Positions 10,953-23,127 of a stretch of DNA of 64,000 nucleotides are shown piece by piece (position 1 is the stretch's first letter; each line of letters begins with the position of its first letter). Where the stretch lies: the NCBI GenBank assembly GCA_902806565.1, contig CADCXA010000062.1, positions 310,001-374,000 on the forward strand. Reading direction: 5' to 3'. Position numbers and translations under genes: made by a program. This DNA comes from Hypoxylon rubiginosum (taxonomy: Eukaryota; Ascomycota; Sordariomycetes; Xylariales; Hypoxylaceae). The notes below the pieces were generated by a model. The model worked only from the letters and a program-made list of their open reading frames with translations, was not told the DNA's origin and made no database searches.

Positions 10953-11795
10953 ATGGCTACAGCAGAACATTGCCTGTACTGCTTCGAGACGCTGTCTGCG
11001 TACCTCGAGAGCCGCAAGTCCATGAGCCTCGGCGAGATCGAGAAGTCGTACGGCGAATACTGCAAGGAAGCCGAAGCGAGAGTAGCCCCGTCCGATAAGA
11101 CCGAGAGCCTCGAGAAGCGCATCCCCGCCCTCCAACGCGTAGCCGACTCGGATTTGGCCGAGGCGAGCACCTCGTCTCTACCCTCCTCCGGCTCGTCCAT
11201 GTCCCTCACCACCGACACCGCCGCGACGTCCACGGAATCCCTCGCCGCCATCACCGAGTCGCCGCTGTTCGTGACGTGGAACACGGTGTCCTCCCGGACG
11301 GGGAACACGTCGCTGCGGGGCTGCATCGGCACGTTCGAGGCGCAGGAGCTGGGCGAGGGGCTCTCGTCGTACGCCGTCACGGCGGCCGTCCACGACACGC
11401 GGTTCGACCCGATATCCAAGCGGGAGCTGCCGTCGCTCGAGGTGGCCGTGACGCTGCTGACCGACTTCGAGGACTGCGGCGACGCCATGGACTGGGAGGT
11501 GGGCACGCACGGCCTGCGCATCAGCTTCGCCGAGCGCGGCCGCCGCTACGGCGCCACGTACCTGCCCGACGTGGCCGCCGAGCAGGGCTGGACCAAGGAG
11601 GAGACCCTCGTCAGCCTCATGCGCAAGGCCGGCTGGGCCGGCCGAAGGGACAAGTGGCAGGCCGTCGACCTCAAGGTCGTCCGGTACCAGGGCCGCAAGA
11701 AGTCGATGCTGTATTCCGAGTACAAGCAATGGCGCGAATGGGCCGACCAGAAGGGCGAGGATTCTGAAGAGGACGAGGACGAGGACGAGGCATAG
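10953..11795 (+). CDS. AMMECR1 domain protein
   Basis: Single exon, 280 residues. The conserved AMMECR1 signature LRGCIG is at residues 121-126, followed by the family blocks LPSLEVAVTLLTDFEDC and GLRISF...RRYGATYLPDVAAEQGW. An insert of about 50 Ser/Thr-rich residues splits the N-terminal CLYCFETL helix from the core. A Glu/Asp-rich tail (EEDEDEDEA) ends the chain. The family is found in bacteria, archaea and eukaryotes. Its biochemical role is unsettled; the strictly conserved RGCIG loop suggests a catalytic or RNA-related site. Probably cytosolic or nuclear, since there is no signal or membrane segment. Yeast has one homologue of similar size. Confidence 0.92.
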   Translation: MATAEHCLYCFETLSAYLESRKSMSLGEIEKSYGEYCKEAEARVAPSDKTESLEKRIPALQRVADSDLAEASTSSLPSSGSSMSLTTDTAATSTESLAAITESPLFVTWNTVSSRTGNTSLRGCIGTFEAQELGEGLSSYAVTAAVHDTRFDPISKRELPSLEVAVTLLTDFEDCGDAMDWEVGTHGLRISFAERGRRYGATYLPDVAAEQGWTKEETLVSLMRKAGWAGRRDKWQAVDLKVVRYQGRKKSMLYSEYKQWREWADQKGEDSEEDEDEDEA

Positions 11796-12692
11796 ACTTA
11801 CTTATATGCATACACGCGAGCGTACAACGTACAGATGGGAAGTGGCGTTAGCATACCCGCACTCTATACAGACTTAGTAGACGCTAGGCAGTAGAGACGG
11901 CGATGGGGCGGGCGGGCATATTGTCTTTGGGTCGGGGGAGGAGTTAGACGGTTTAGGCGGGCATTTGATGATACAGGTAGATTTTGGCATCATTTTCCTT
12001 TGTGAATTCCGAAGTTGCGATGCTATACTTGCTAATTGACCTTGCAACTTCAAACCATGACCTTTGCCACTAAGATGCTAATTCGCTTCCACCCATATCT
12101 TTGGGTACGGAGCTGCTGCGGTGGATAACCATATGCTATGTACCAAAACTACATTACTACAAGACTAAATCATCTCGAGAGGTTAGAGGCATATAATTAT
12201 AAAAACCAAGCATTATATCAAGATCTCTCCTCGTCCGGAATTACGTTGACCTGGATACTATAGCAGATTCTTCTGGATCGATGAGGAAGAATCATCGTAC
12301 AGATCGAGATCTCATACCGACTGGTTATCTATCACTTGAAATAAGGGGCTAGTCGGTTGCTTGGAATGGGATCCCATGAATAGCCCTTCGTCCAGGCCCT
12401 TCGTTGCCATATCGACATATGTCTCAGTCCCGCAAAGCCCCTGCGGGCTCGTGATGCGGGAGGGAATGTCTCTCGTCCATGCGCCCAGCATTCTTCATCC
12501 CCACGGATGACTGGACTGACCCAACGATGCCAACGTAACCTGTCGCCTAGGCATCGCTTTCGAATTCCACGCACATGTATGTAAAAGCGCAACGATGCCG
12601 CCCGAAACCCTTTTGTCTGTTTCTTCTCTCTCCTTTCGGAGACTGACACTTCTGCGACTAACTGTGGCACTGCGAGAAAAAAACGCTCCAGC
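11796..12692. other. Intergenic
   Basis: It holds the 3' flank of the AMMECR1 gene and the promoter of the protease gene. A 120-codon open frame on the minus strand (12332-12694) has no family features and I do not call it a gene. Confidence 0.45.
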
Positions 12693-15613
12693 ATGTCAAC
12701 TATTACTCCTCAGCTCGTCCTCTTCTCTCTGGTAGGCCTCGGGCAAGCAGCGATCCAGGCGTTTAACAACGACACGGCGACGCACCGTGCGCCCTTGAAC
12801 GCAACGGCCTTTTACAAGAGCCCGGGGCAGGTCCTATCCATCCCGCTCAAACACGTCGAGCGCAAGGGCGCCAGGACGCCGAGCATTGCGAAGCGCTACT
12901 TCGGCTCCGAGGTGCTAGGCGTGTACGGCGCCGCGTATTTCGCTGAATGTACGGACCCCCCCCCCCCTCTCTAGTTTTTCTTACTCTCGGCTGCTAGTCC
13001 ATGTAGCTATATGGTGTGGCGAATACTAATAGGGAACTCCAGTATCGATCGGGACCGGTACGGATCCTCAGACCGTAGACGTGCTCCTCGACACCGGCTC
13101 CTTCGAGCTATGGGTCAACCCGGACTGCGCCTCGACGACCGTCGGAGACCTCTGCAATACGTTCGGCCGCTACGACCCGGGGCAGTCTTCGACGGCGAAG
13201 AACCTCGACAAGAATTTTCGGATCCAGTACGGGCAGGGCAATGCGTCGGGCGTCTACTACCAAGACGATGTGTACATTTCCGGTATGTTTACTTTCCCCG
13301 TCCTATCAAGCCGCAGTTGTTAACAACAAGCCAGGCGCCAAGGTGGAGGATCAGCAGTTCGGCGTCTCGACGCAGTCGAGCGACGTCTGGTTCGGTATTT
13401 TGGGTCTTGGCCGCGGCCAAGGAAACGGTATTATGGATTACCCCTCCGTTGTCGATCAGTTAGCTACTCAAGGATATACAGATAGCAAGTTATTCAGCTT
13501 GGATTTGGGTGGCCAGCCCGGCCCTGCTGGTAAGTTTCGCGACTTTCTTGATAAGCAAGCTTTGGAATAGGGGTATACTAACTGACTGATTTGAAAAGCC
13601 GCCATTACGGGTGAAATCGTCTTCGGCGGCGTCGACACGAATAAATATGCTGGGAACTTGGCTAAAGTGCCTATCGACCCGTCGGATCCGTAAGCTATCC
13701 CTCCCCTTTGTATCATACGGTGGTAAATGGTACAATTTGTACTGTTACAACACGGTCTTATTACAGTCCACTCGACTTGGAGATAGCCAGCTCACTCACC
13801 CCTTTGCCCCCAGGCACTACGTCGTAACCCTCACATCGCTCACCCTACAAACCCCCAACTCCAACCCCAGCTCCGACTTCCACATCAGCAACACCACCAC
13901 CAACACCAACAACAACAACGACCTCCCCGTCCCCGTCATAGTCGACTCCGGCACCACGCTCTCCCTGCTCCCCGAGCCCGTCGTCGCGGCCCTCGCCGCC
14001 GGGTTCCCCGGCGCCGCCCCCGACGGCAGCGGCGGGTACACGGTGCCGTGCGCGCTGCGCGACGAGCCGGACGCGCGCGTGCGGTTCGGGTTCCGCGGCG
14101 ATTCCGCCCAAGATATCATGATCGCCGTCCGGTACAGCGATTTCATCTGGCAGGCCGACACCGACCAGTGCGTGCTGGGCGCGTCGTACGCGCCGGGTAT
14201 CGGCGTTTGGATCCTCGGGGACACGTTCTTGAGGGGGGCTTATGGTGAGTTGGCCTTTTTCTCTCTTTCTTCTTTTTTCTTGTTGTTTTCCATTTCCTCG
14301 GCCGCGGAGTGTGTAGGCCTGTATAATTCGAATCGACATTGTGTAAAATCCGAGAGTGCCCAGCCAAGCTAACCGGGAACCCGTGCCGTCGAAAAGTGAC
14401 CTTCGACCAGACGAACAACGGGCTGTACATGGCGGAATACGTGCGCTGCGGCGAGGACTCGAACCTCGTCCCCGTCCCCGCCGGCCCGGACGCCGCCGCC
14501 AACATCCCGGGCTCCTGCACCGCCGCCCCTGCCGCCGCCCAGCGGCTCCCGGAGTCGGCTGCCACGACTTTATTACCGCACAGCTACGCCGGAACTCATA
14601 CAGCCGTCCCGTCAGTCGCTACGAAGATGGACCCCGAGTACACCGCCGAATACACGCCCGTCCCGCGAACCGGCCTTTCTACCACCGCCACAGCCAACAG
14701 GCAAGCGCACCCGGCCGCTTCCACCTCCTCCTCCTCCTCCTCCTCCCCCGCCGCCGAGGACTGCGACGAGAACGGACAGACGCAGCAGCAACAACACGGC
14801 GCCGCGTCGTCGACCGCCGTGCGGACCGTCACCAACACCGTCGTCCGCCACGTCGCGTACACGGCGGACGGGCGGCCCACGACGCAGCTCGAGACCGTCA
14901 AGATGATCTCGACGGTCAGCGCCGCTGCAGCAGACGGCGGCGACGTCGCGTTGTCGCCGTCTACTACCACTACGCCTGCGGTAGGTCCGAGTGGTACCGC
15001 GCGGCACGCGACGCCGCCGGCGGTGGTCACGCAGAAGGTCGAGATGTACCACACCGTCACGACGCCGGCGGCGGAGCGCTACATGTCCCGGCTGGGAGGC
15101 ACGGGAGGTTTGCGCGCGCCGCAGGGTCCGGGAGGGTCTCCGTCTTCGATGACGGCGGCGTCTTCTGAATCGCAGTCACAGTACCAAGTCCTGTCGCACG
15201 CGATGCCGTCGCCGTCGCCACCACCACCCGCATCTCCGCAGAGCGTGGCGATTGGTGCCGGTGCCGGTGCTGGTGTGGCTTTCGGCGGTATGGGCTGGGG
15301 GTTCAACACTAGCAGCAGCAACAACAACAACAACAACAACTATGGCGGCAACAGCAACGGCAACATCAACAGCGTAGGCACAGCTGCCGCGGGCGTACCG
15401 GGCGTCGCGGCCCCAACGCGAGGACCTATCGGACCCGTCGTCGTTCCGGCACCCGCGCCGACGCCCGCGCCCGTCGTCCCGATGCGGCCGACTGCCACGC
15501 ACAGCGGGTTCATCATCGGGACGTCGGGCGCCGCGGACGGACTGCGTGTTTCGAAGTTTGGCGCGTGGATGATCGTCATGTTCGGATCGACTTTGGCTCT
15601 GGTGGTGTATTGA
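12693..15613 (+). CDS. GPI-anchored yapsin-like aspartic protease
   Basis: Six exons: 12693-12948, 13043-13282, 13335-13529, 13599-13689, 13814-14244 and 14397-15613, giving 809 residues. The phases join cleanly and most introns show CTAAC-type branch sites. A signal peptide (MSTITPQLVLFSLVGLGQA) is followed by a pro-segment. The pepsin fold has its two catalytic aspartates at D102 (DTGS) and D305 (DSGT), with WILGDTFLR downstream. After the catalytic core comes a stalk of about 370 residues rich in Ser, Thr, Pro, Gln and Asn. The C-terminus has small residues (GTSGAADG) before a hydrophobic tail, the pattern of a GPI-attachment signal. Such enzymes sit at the plasma membrane or wall and process surface proteins. 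Intron 1 holds a run of 12 C. The stalk codons are notably GC-rich. Confidence 0.88.
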
Positions 15614-16889
15614 TGATTGCCCCTTTTTTTTCTTCCTTTGGTCACCGTTGTGGCTGTTGAGTTATATAGATGAAAAAAAAAACCGCAGGTTATGAACTAG
15701 GAAAGAAGAGAGAATTATAGTAGGAAAAGGGTCTAAAATTTTAGTTAGGAACATCAGGTCGGGTTGATAGGATATATGGCTGAGGATATTCGGGAATATT
15801 TGTGATTAGGAGATACCATGGTAGCCTGCCGTTAAAAAGGCAGGACAGGCAGGCTTACAGCGTCCATTTTTCTTGTTTCTAGATAGATCTTTAAGCAAGC
15901 AGTAGATAGAAAGTCTAATTCCAATAGTATTAAAGCCGTTACTATCGCTGTGTTCTAGAACTGTGCAAGAGGCGGGTAAGGAGAAAATACCATGACCTAA
16001 AAATACCCCAGGTTAAGCTTATATCGAACAACGGGTACCGAAAAGCAACTGAGACATTCGAATACACTAGGCTCATACACAAGTATGGAATTGGAGTGAG
16101 ACGGACGATCGTGTTATGACACGCTGACACGCGATCCGATCCAAGCAAGCGTCACGAGAGCGCGCTGCTTAATTTCAATTCCTGTAGGCTAGCTAGCTAT
16201 CCTCATCCGTCCATCCCTTCGTCCATCCGCAACCTGCCCAACATGCAAGCATGCAGCCCCAGCCAGCCATGCGTCCATCCACCATCACCATGAACCACGA
16301 ACCACGAACTCTCCCCGGCCATAGCAGAAACGAGAGAGAGCGGGGCAGACAGGCCAAAAATAAAATAAAAAATCAAGGTAAACCCCAAGCTGTGCAAAAT
16401 CAAGCTTCCGCTTTCCTTCCCATGTAGAAACGCCTGTGTATCCCCCGGGATATAATGTGTCGTCGAAGAAAAATAGACAAGAACTGACTCCGTTTGGCAC
16501 CTTTGCTCTCCGGCGGCTCTAGCACCGATTGAAATGTAGCTACCCAAAGGCTGCCGTCGAACAGGGGTAAAAAATATAAAAAGGTAGGGTAATATGTGTG
16601 AAGATGAGGATTCAAGTCAAGTCGTCCGCGTCAGGGCAACTACCTAAGCAGGCAGTGTGTCGTTAATTCGTTAGGTTTCCCATGGTGTATCATCGTTTTT
16701 GTTTTTTGCCCGAGCACCGTGTTCTTGCCCTTAGAATCAGCAAACCCCTTTTTTCATCGTTCCCTGGCTCGCTTCCTTTTCTTCGAGTCTCTTGGTTGAT
16801 AATTGCAGGTTTATGCTGCCGTCACCTTACAGACCACCTGACGGCAGGTTATGGGAAGTGCGGTAGCAGGGAAAAGGAATATCTCGGCC
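15614..16889. other. Intergenic between two converging genes
   Basis: These are the 3' flanks of the protease (rightward) and Ras (leftward) genes. The frames on the minus strand at 16203-16615 are short, overlapping and motif-free. Confidence 0.45.
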
Positions 16890-17804
16890 CTACCAACACC
16901 GCAGACTCCTCCAGAACCCGTCCTTCCCCCTGCCCCCGAAGCCGAGCCGCTGGCCGTCGCCCAGCCGCGGGCCCCTCATCAGGCCCGAGCGCGCCGGCTT
17001 CTCCGTGTCGGTGTCGCGGTCGTCGCTGCTGCCCAGCGGCGTGAGGGGCTTCGTGACGCCGCGGCGGTCCATCTCGGTGTTGTCGAGGACGCCCAGCTCG
17101 GCGAGGCGGCGGCCCTCGACGACGCGGCGCACGATCAGGGCGAACGTCTCCTCGATGTTGACCTCGAGGCGCGCGCTCGTCTCCATGAACCCGCACCCGC
17201 GCTTGCGCGACCACTCGAGCCCCAGCGCCGCCGGCACCTGCCGCGACTCCTGCAGGTCGCACTTGTTGCCGGCCACGATCTTCACCGGCGGTATCGTCCT
17301 CGCGCCGCTGCCCGCCCCTCCTCCGCCCCCCAGCCCGCTGCTCCCTCTCCTCGCACCACCACCACCTCCCATCCCTCCGGCAGCCAAGCCGGCGCGGCGC
17401 GCCCGCGCCGCATTGTCGAGACGCGTCTCGGCCTCCATGTCTATTAAGTCGTTGAAGTAGTCAAGAGCGTCGAGGCTGTCGCGGGAGGTGATGTCGTAGA
17501 CGAGGAGGAAGGCGTCGGCGCTGAGGTTCGATGAGGCCCACATGCCGCGGTATTCCTCCTGGCCGGCCGTGTCCGTCAGCGACAGGTGGTAGGTGGTGCC
17601 GTCGATGCGCCGGGTGATGCTGTAGCTGTCCTCTATCGTGGGGTCGTACTCGGATGTCCACTGGGACCGCACCAGCCGCAGGGTTATGGACGACTTACCG
17701 CAACCGCCATCGCCGCATATGGTGATAGATATGGGCACGGGTGGTTGCGGGGCGGGCGGCGGTTGTTGTTGGTGGTGATGGTATTGTTGTTGGCTGTGGT
17801 GCAT
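16890..17804 (-). CDS. Ras-superfamily small GTPase with glycine-rich insert and no CaaX box
   Basis: Single exon, 304 residues. All nucleotide-binding motifs are present: P-loop GDGGCGKS (31-38), switch I YDPTIEDSY, switch II DTAGQE (78-83), NKCD (180-183) and ETSA (208-211). Switch I matches Ras itself rather than Rho or Rab. Oddities are a His/Gln/Pro-rich N-terminal extension of about 24 residues, an insert of about 45 residues (Arg, Ala, then poly-Gly, 125-170) between helix 3 and the NKCD strand, and a C-terminus ending RCW with no CaaX motif. Alternative splicing near the stop was considered but gave no CaaX. Membrane attachment may therefore differ from canonical Ras, or the last exon may be missed. 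Role: a signalling switch, pathway unknown. Confidence 0.88.
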   Translation of the reverse strand: MHHSQQQYHHHQQQPPPAPQPPVPISITICGDGGCGKSSITLRLVRSQWTSEYDPTIEDSYSITRRIDGTTYHLSLTDTAGQEEYRGMWASSNLSADAFLLVYDITSRDSLDALDYFNDLIDMEAETRLDNAARARRAGLAAGGMGGGGGARRGSSGLGGGGGAGSGARTIPPVKIVAGNKCDLQESRQVPAALGLEWSRKRGCGFMETSARLEVNIEETFALIVRRVVEGRRLAELGVLDNTEMDRRGVTKPLTPLGSSDDRDTDTEKPARSGLMRGPRLGDGQRLGFGGRGKDGFWRSLRCW

Positions 17805-19189
17805 TGCTGCGTCTGTTTTCCGATCCCGTAACCGTTTCTAGTCTTTCTTTTTCTTCCCTTCTCCTCTTTGATTCCCCCCTTGTTGTCCTACTTCTTGGCT
17901 TCTATTTCTTCTTCGAGTAATGGGTAGGTGGTGAATTAGGGAGGTCAGGGCCAAGGTGAGTAAGTCGTTAGTAGAAGGGAGTGGACGGGTAAGAATAGGC
18001 AGGTGGGAGCAGCGGAGCTACCCTGATGATCGTTTCTCTGTTGAGTAGTAAGTGTATATTAGGTATAGGTAAGGACCGTAGATTTCTTCGGAAGAGGCAA
18101 TGGCAGTCGTATGTATGTACGTGTGGCGTACTTCGTAAGTCGTAGGTATGTAAGTCAAGACGGGTATTATTTTTCTCTTCTCTTTTTTTTTTTGCTTCTT
18201 TCCCCCGTTTCGCCCAACCTCCAGCGTCCAAGCAGGAGCTGCAGGCGGCAGGGGACACTAAGGAGACGCAAAATGCAGCTCCAATATAGGTACCTGGCTC
18301 TTCTCCACTAGGCCTCCAACGGCTATATCCCGTTTAGGTTTAACAGCCGTTCAAATGTTCAAAATTGGACTTATAAGACAGGATTTATAGCACTTGCAGG
18401 GCAAATCTCACAGGGCAACTCGCAGCAAGTGAGCCAGTCCGCTGGGTTTAAGCCCTGAGATAAAATGACGGATGGTCCTTATTTAAACGAGATCTTTTTT
18501 TTGCCAAGGGGGAACTTGGGACGAACACTCGAATAGTGTTTGGAAGATGACTAGGTGCCTAGATGCCTAGGTAGGGGAAAAAAGGGAGAATAGAAACATA
18601 TATCGTGTAGGTTAGGTTGCGTTGCGTTGCTTTGCGTTGCAATGCGTTTCGTTTATGCTGATATAAGTCGACCCAAATCCGGTGCGAGTGGACGGTAGAC
18701 GTGTGTGGGCCTGGGATATGTTGGAGAAAAAGGTGAGTCGAATGTGATGCGATGCGATTGGAAATGGGGAATTGGGAATGGGTGCCGAAACGGTCAGAAC
18801 GGTGTGCTCGGATCGCGAATCCAGACCAAGCCAGCCTAGGTAGTTGATTAAAGGTGTCCAAGGGATATAAATTCGAAACGAATGTCCCAGAAGAGGAGAC
18901 GAGTTAAGAATTAAATAATTAACGTAATTGTTGTTGGTACGTTGAAGCTACCTAGGTATGTACGGGAGAGTCGGCGGAGAGAAAGATAGGTGAGGGAAGA
19001 ATTAAATGATTCTGACGATAAACGATAAACCCAGACGGCTGGATAGTAAGATGGCACAGCAGGATGCGGTAGGTATTACACAGCTAATAAAAAGCCGCTG
19101 TGCTGTTGATGATGATAGTGGGGGTTGTTACCCTTCCTAGTGGGGGGTGGGAAGGGGGTCCGCGGGTCTAACGGTTAGGGGTCTTTAAG

Positions 19190-19243
19190 GGCCAGGGCTT
19201 GAGGGCCAGGGCTTGAGGGCCAGGGCTTGAGGGCCAGGGCCAA
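19190..19243. repeat. Short tandem repeat, 14-bp unit
   Basis: The unit GGGCCAGGGCTTGA is repeated a little under four times with almost no variation, in the far upstream region of the Ras gene. Confidence 0.8.
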
Positions 19244-19870
19244 GGACGAGAGCTTGAACGTGGATGGTCAACCAGTGGAATCCCTCAATTCCATCCGAGC
19301 TGCTTTCATCACCGTCGCTTGAATTGCGCTCGAGCCTCTCCTTCGGGCTCTGCTGATCTTCCTAATCTATACCAGTCTGCAAATAATATTGCCGAAGGAC
19401 TAGGGGGAGAGGAAAAGTCTTGCAAATTGCAAACCCCGGAGAGCAGCAGCAGAGGAAAGACAGAACAGAATCGAGATATTAAATCAGATGGTCCATCTAT
19501 TAGGAATCATCGTTTGTTCGACACTTGAGAATCTGATAATCCAAAGACAGAAGATTATCGCGGTGGCTTCTCTACTTCCAGAAGGAGGGCAGTTGACAAT
19601 AGGAGGTAAGAGATGGGTATATCTGAAGGATCTATGGCGATCTACTCGGAAATAAAGGCCTTCTATATAGACGTGTAATAAGGCAACAGGCATCCACATT
19701 AGAAACGAGAAAAAAGGAAAAATAAGAAGACGCAGCACTCTCGGTTGCGATTAGAGGGTTAATTAGGGGAAATCGAAACACGACGACTGCGCGAGACTCA
19801 TCACAAGCGACCTTGGACCCCTTCGGGCATCAACCCGAAAGGTTTCGAAGAAGAAAAAATCCCATTACTA

Positions 19871-19889
19871 CCACACACACACACACACG
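19871..19889. repeat. (CA)n microsatellite
   Basis: An uninterrupted CA dinucleotide run of about nine units. Confidence 0.85.
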
Positions 19890-22800
19890 CACCTACGCTC
19901 GCACAATTTAGCTTTGGCGTACGATTGACAAGCTGACGTGTAGCCTACATAAGGTATCCTTTCATCAGACGATCTACAGTTCTACGTGCCCGCGGCGTTG
20001 GAGATGGTTTTAGAAAAACCAGAGTTCCTCCTGTCCATGTCCAATAACACGACTTGGAGGCTTGCACTTGCTTGGGATAGCTGAGCGAAGCATGTCGGAC
20101 TAGGTGTGCAGATGGTAGGGTATCACTTACATGATAAAAAAGCGTCAAATAGAATGAAAAAGGAACGCCTCTTGTAACGAAAGCAGAGGGGTTAGAAAAA
20201 AGGAAAAGAGAAGAAAAAAAGGAGGCGAGCAACTTGGGAGGAGGAGCTTCTTCCTTGCTCGCCCGGACGTCATCCCCTAGAGCCGCCGAGGTTCGTGATG
20301 TTGGGCTGCTATCAGCTTTGATAGGTACGGCTCCCTTTGCCGCCCGCTCTCCCCGCCCGCCCTGGTCCTGGGTGGTAGGTGCACTTGGGGTCGCACACCT
20401 TGGGACCTTGGGGGCCTTGGGATACGCAGTTCGAGATGCAGGTCGAGATGCAGGGTGCTGTGTTCCCCTTTAGGTAGTTCTAAGAGCCAATGAGGTGTAA
20501 TGATTCGAAGATTTTGCATCACCTCTCGTTCACGAGCCGAGGGATTGCTAGATTTGTGTTGGCTGCTAAGGTATATTTCCCCCCTCTCTAGTGCTAATAA
20601 GTACATGTAGGTAAGGAGAGGCTAAAAGAATGTGATGATAGTTCCAACTACGATGACAAGTAGTTTTGTCATCAATCTCGTGTCGTAAATATATCACGTC
20701 CTCCATTTGCGTGCAAAGCTCGGAATTAGGTTGAGCTAACTTGTTCCCGTATCGGGCCTGCGCCTTGGTCTTCGAGAGTTGAGTACAGTTTCGCCCCAAG
20801 TTCGATAACCTAGAAAAATGATAAGCAAGCATCTATCACACTCACGATGCAGATAGGATATCGGGTTTGGCCGGCTGCATTCCACACAGCTCATCCGATG
20901 ATTGGGCTTTTTGAATATTTATTTTCAGACTATTTGATTTGTTATCATGTCGGATCCAGACGTTGATCTCGCATCGCCGCCAGCCACATCTGACAACGCC
21001 ATCTAAGTAGGCGTCACAACACGTACGGAATTGTGTACTCCAACTTCCTAGGACTACCTAAATAAAAGCAAAGATGTGACGCCGTCTTCTGACGGAGAGC
21101 TCCTACGATTGGCGTCGGTGTCGGCCCGTGGCGCAATTGTTCCCCCTTCCTATCTCCGCCAAGGACCCAGGCTTTCATGTTTTCCGCCTTGCTCCCTGGC
21201 TCCCTACCGGGAGACAGGTTTGGCTCGGAGAATTATCTGACGGATCACCGCGGCATTGTAGATGACAAGTTAGCGGCAATCAGTCCTTCGATGGAAGAAG
21301 AAAAACAGGCCTTCCCGTTCGCTTCACTTTTATCCGCACTCACCAGTTCCCGCGAGTCTAACAAAAGCAGCCTAGTGCCGACGCCGGTTAGGTGCTTGAA
21401 CGAGAATAGAACCCCATTCCCGTCCACGTGCGCTCCAGGGATTAAATCGTAGAAAAAAAGGGGTCATAGCGTTTCCAGACTGCCACGCTCGGGACGGCTG
21501 GACGGCCAGACTCTTGTCAAGCTTGGGTGCTTTGCCATCCCATTCAGGGGTCGGGGCTGTCAGGGGGGAGGGGTCAGTCGGGGTTATCTCTGCATCTTCT
21601 GCACCCCGCCATATCCAGCAAGTCACAGCGGGAATCCTATTGGAATATTTCAACGGAGTAAACAAAACAGCCAAGGACCAGAACGAGACGAACAGGACGA
21701 AGTTGTATGCAGGTCCCGCTGCAATATCGACGTCAGAGCAAAATCGGATGGGGATGACCTGCGCTATCCGAGGGCGTCCCCCATCCAGCCAGCCCTGATT
21801 GTATCAGTGAATCATACATGAAACGAAACAATAGGTGAACCCGAGTATGCCGTCTGGACTCTGCAATGCGGCCAGTGCGGCCAACCATCCATCTTCCCAA
21901 TCCCACCGTGGGCTTGGTACAGCAGTTAGAAAGACATGCAGACACAATGCAGGTTCCGGCATTATCTCTGGCGTACTCTGTTACATATGCAGAATACCTA
22001 CCTAGGCTTACAATCACCATAGGAGAGACCAAGGCAATCCAGAAGCCCCCCGACTTGAAACGCAGAGTCGAGATCCGATCACATGCCATACTTACTCCTT
22101 TAGGTAGGTGGTCGTGAATGGTGAACGCGCAAGTGTCATCGTTTGCGGAGGGCGCACCGCATTCGGTACACAACCTAAGCATACTACATACATGTATGTA
22201 CTCTCTTGCGCCTGGTAGGATTGTGACCAATAAGTCGTACCCACGATACGTTAAAACAAAGTGGCACTCTTCGCCGATTGGTTCACTCGTCAGCGTGCTC
22301 AGGTAACTCTGTGGTTTAGCCAGCCTCGAAGATCATCTAGCACCTCTCAACATGAGGCGATCGTGCATATGGGTGAGTCGCATCTGCATTTGCGGGCCAC
22401 TTTATGAGTAGTATTCAACCCGGGGTCGTCGCGATACTTGACTCAGCCAAAGTCGTATTTATCTATTAGAATACGACATGATAAACAGTGCAAAACATCT
22501 AAGCGTGCATTTAAATTCTAATTTTTATTCATTGCAGAGTCAGAGCTAGACAACTGTTTGTCCGCTATGTTATCAATGTCCCTACAAATACGAGCTGTAC
22601 AATTCATACCTCCTGTGAATGCTACCTCAATACCCCTATGTAGGCAAGTCGTTGATCATAATGAATATTCCCTCAGAAGATAGATAGCTTAGTGACAGCT
22701 GCCTAGAAACAAAGAGCTACGACGCTCTGGTCGATCTTCAAGAGTCGGTTTATTATTTCGTATAATACAAGACAACTACGGCCATAGTCTAATGAGCTGT

Positions 22801-23127
22801 CATTGCCGAGTAAGGTACCGCACATATACGTCTATCATGCTTCAGACCCTTCGATGCGAATGAACCAGAACTCAGTAAGACTAACTCGGACACAAAATGA
22901 CGTGCAGGAAACAGGCATTGATAGGAATCCGTGCATGCTAGAGGGGTTTCCTCATGTATTGCCCGTGTTGACAGCCCAGCCTACGGCGACACCTTCTTCT
23001 CTCTAATTTTTTCTCTTTGTTTTCCTTCTCTCCTGATAAATTTCGTCGCTTCCTCGGTTTTCTTCGTCCACGACGCAGCCGACGGCGACGATGTATATGA
23101 TGATGATTCGACAGCGAGCAACGCTTC

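Larger units (their letters stand above)
17805..23127. other. Gene-poor intergenic region
   Basis: About 5.3 kb upstream of the Ras gene. No coding region is supported. A minus-strand frame of 165 codons (21733-22230) has a hydrophobic stretch (SGGFWIALVSPMVIVSL) but no family signature and is left uncalled. Simple repeats are listed separately. Confidence 0.4.

Noticed and set aside
11178..11729. 183-codon minus-strand frame opposite AMMECR1
   Set aside because: Shadow of a codon-biased GC-rich gene; the sense strand carries clear family motifs.
14596..15060. Several long minus-strand frames in the protease stalk region
   Set aside because: They arise from GC-rich repetitive Ser/Thr/Pro codons of the stalk; no independent evidence.
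16830..16895. Extra last exon for the Ras gene using a GTAGGG donor
   Set aside because: The best acceptor gives a short tail with no CaaX motif, so it does not improve the model.
21733..22230. 165-codon minus-strand frame with a hydrophobic patch
   Set aside because: Long for the region, but no domain, no convincing splice context and an overlapping plus-strand frame. Left as intergenic; a translated search would decide.
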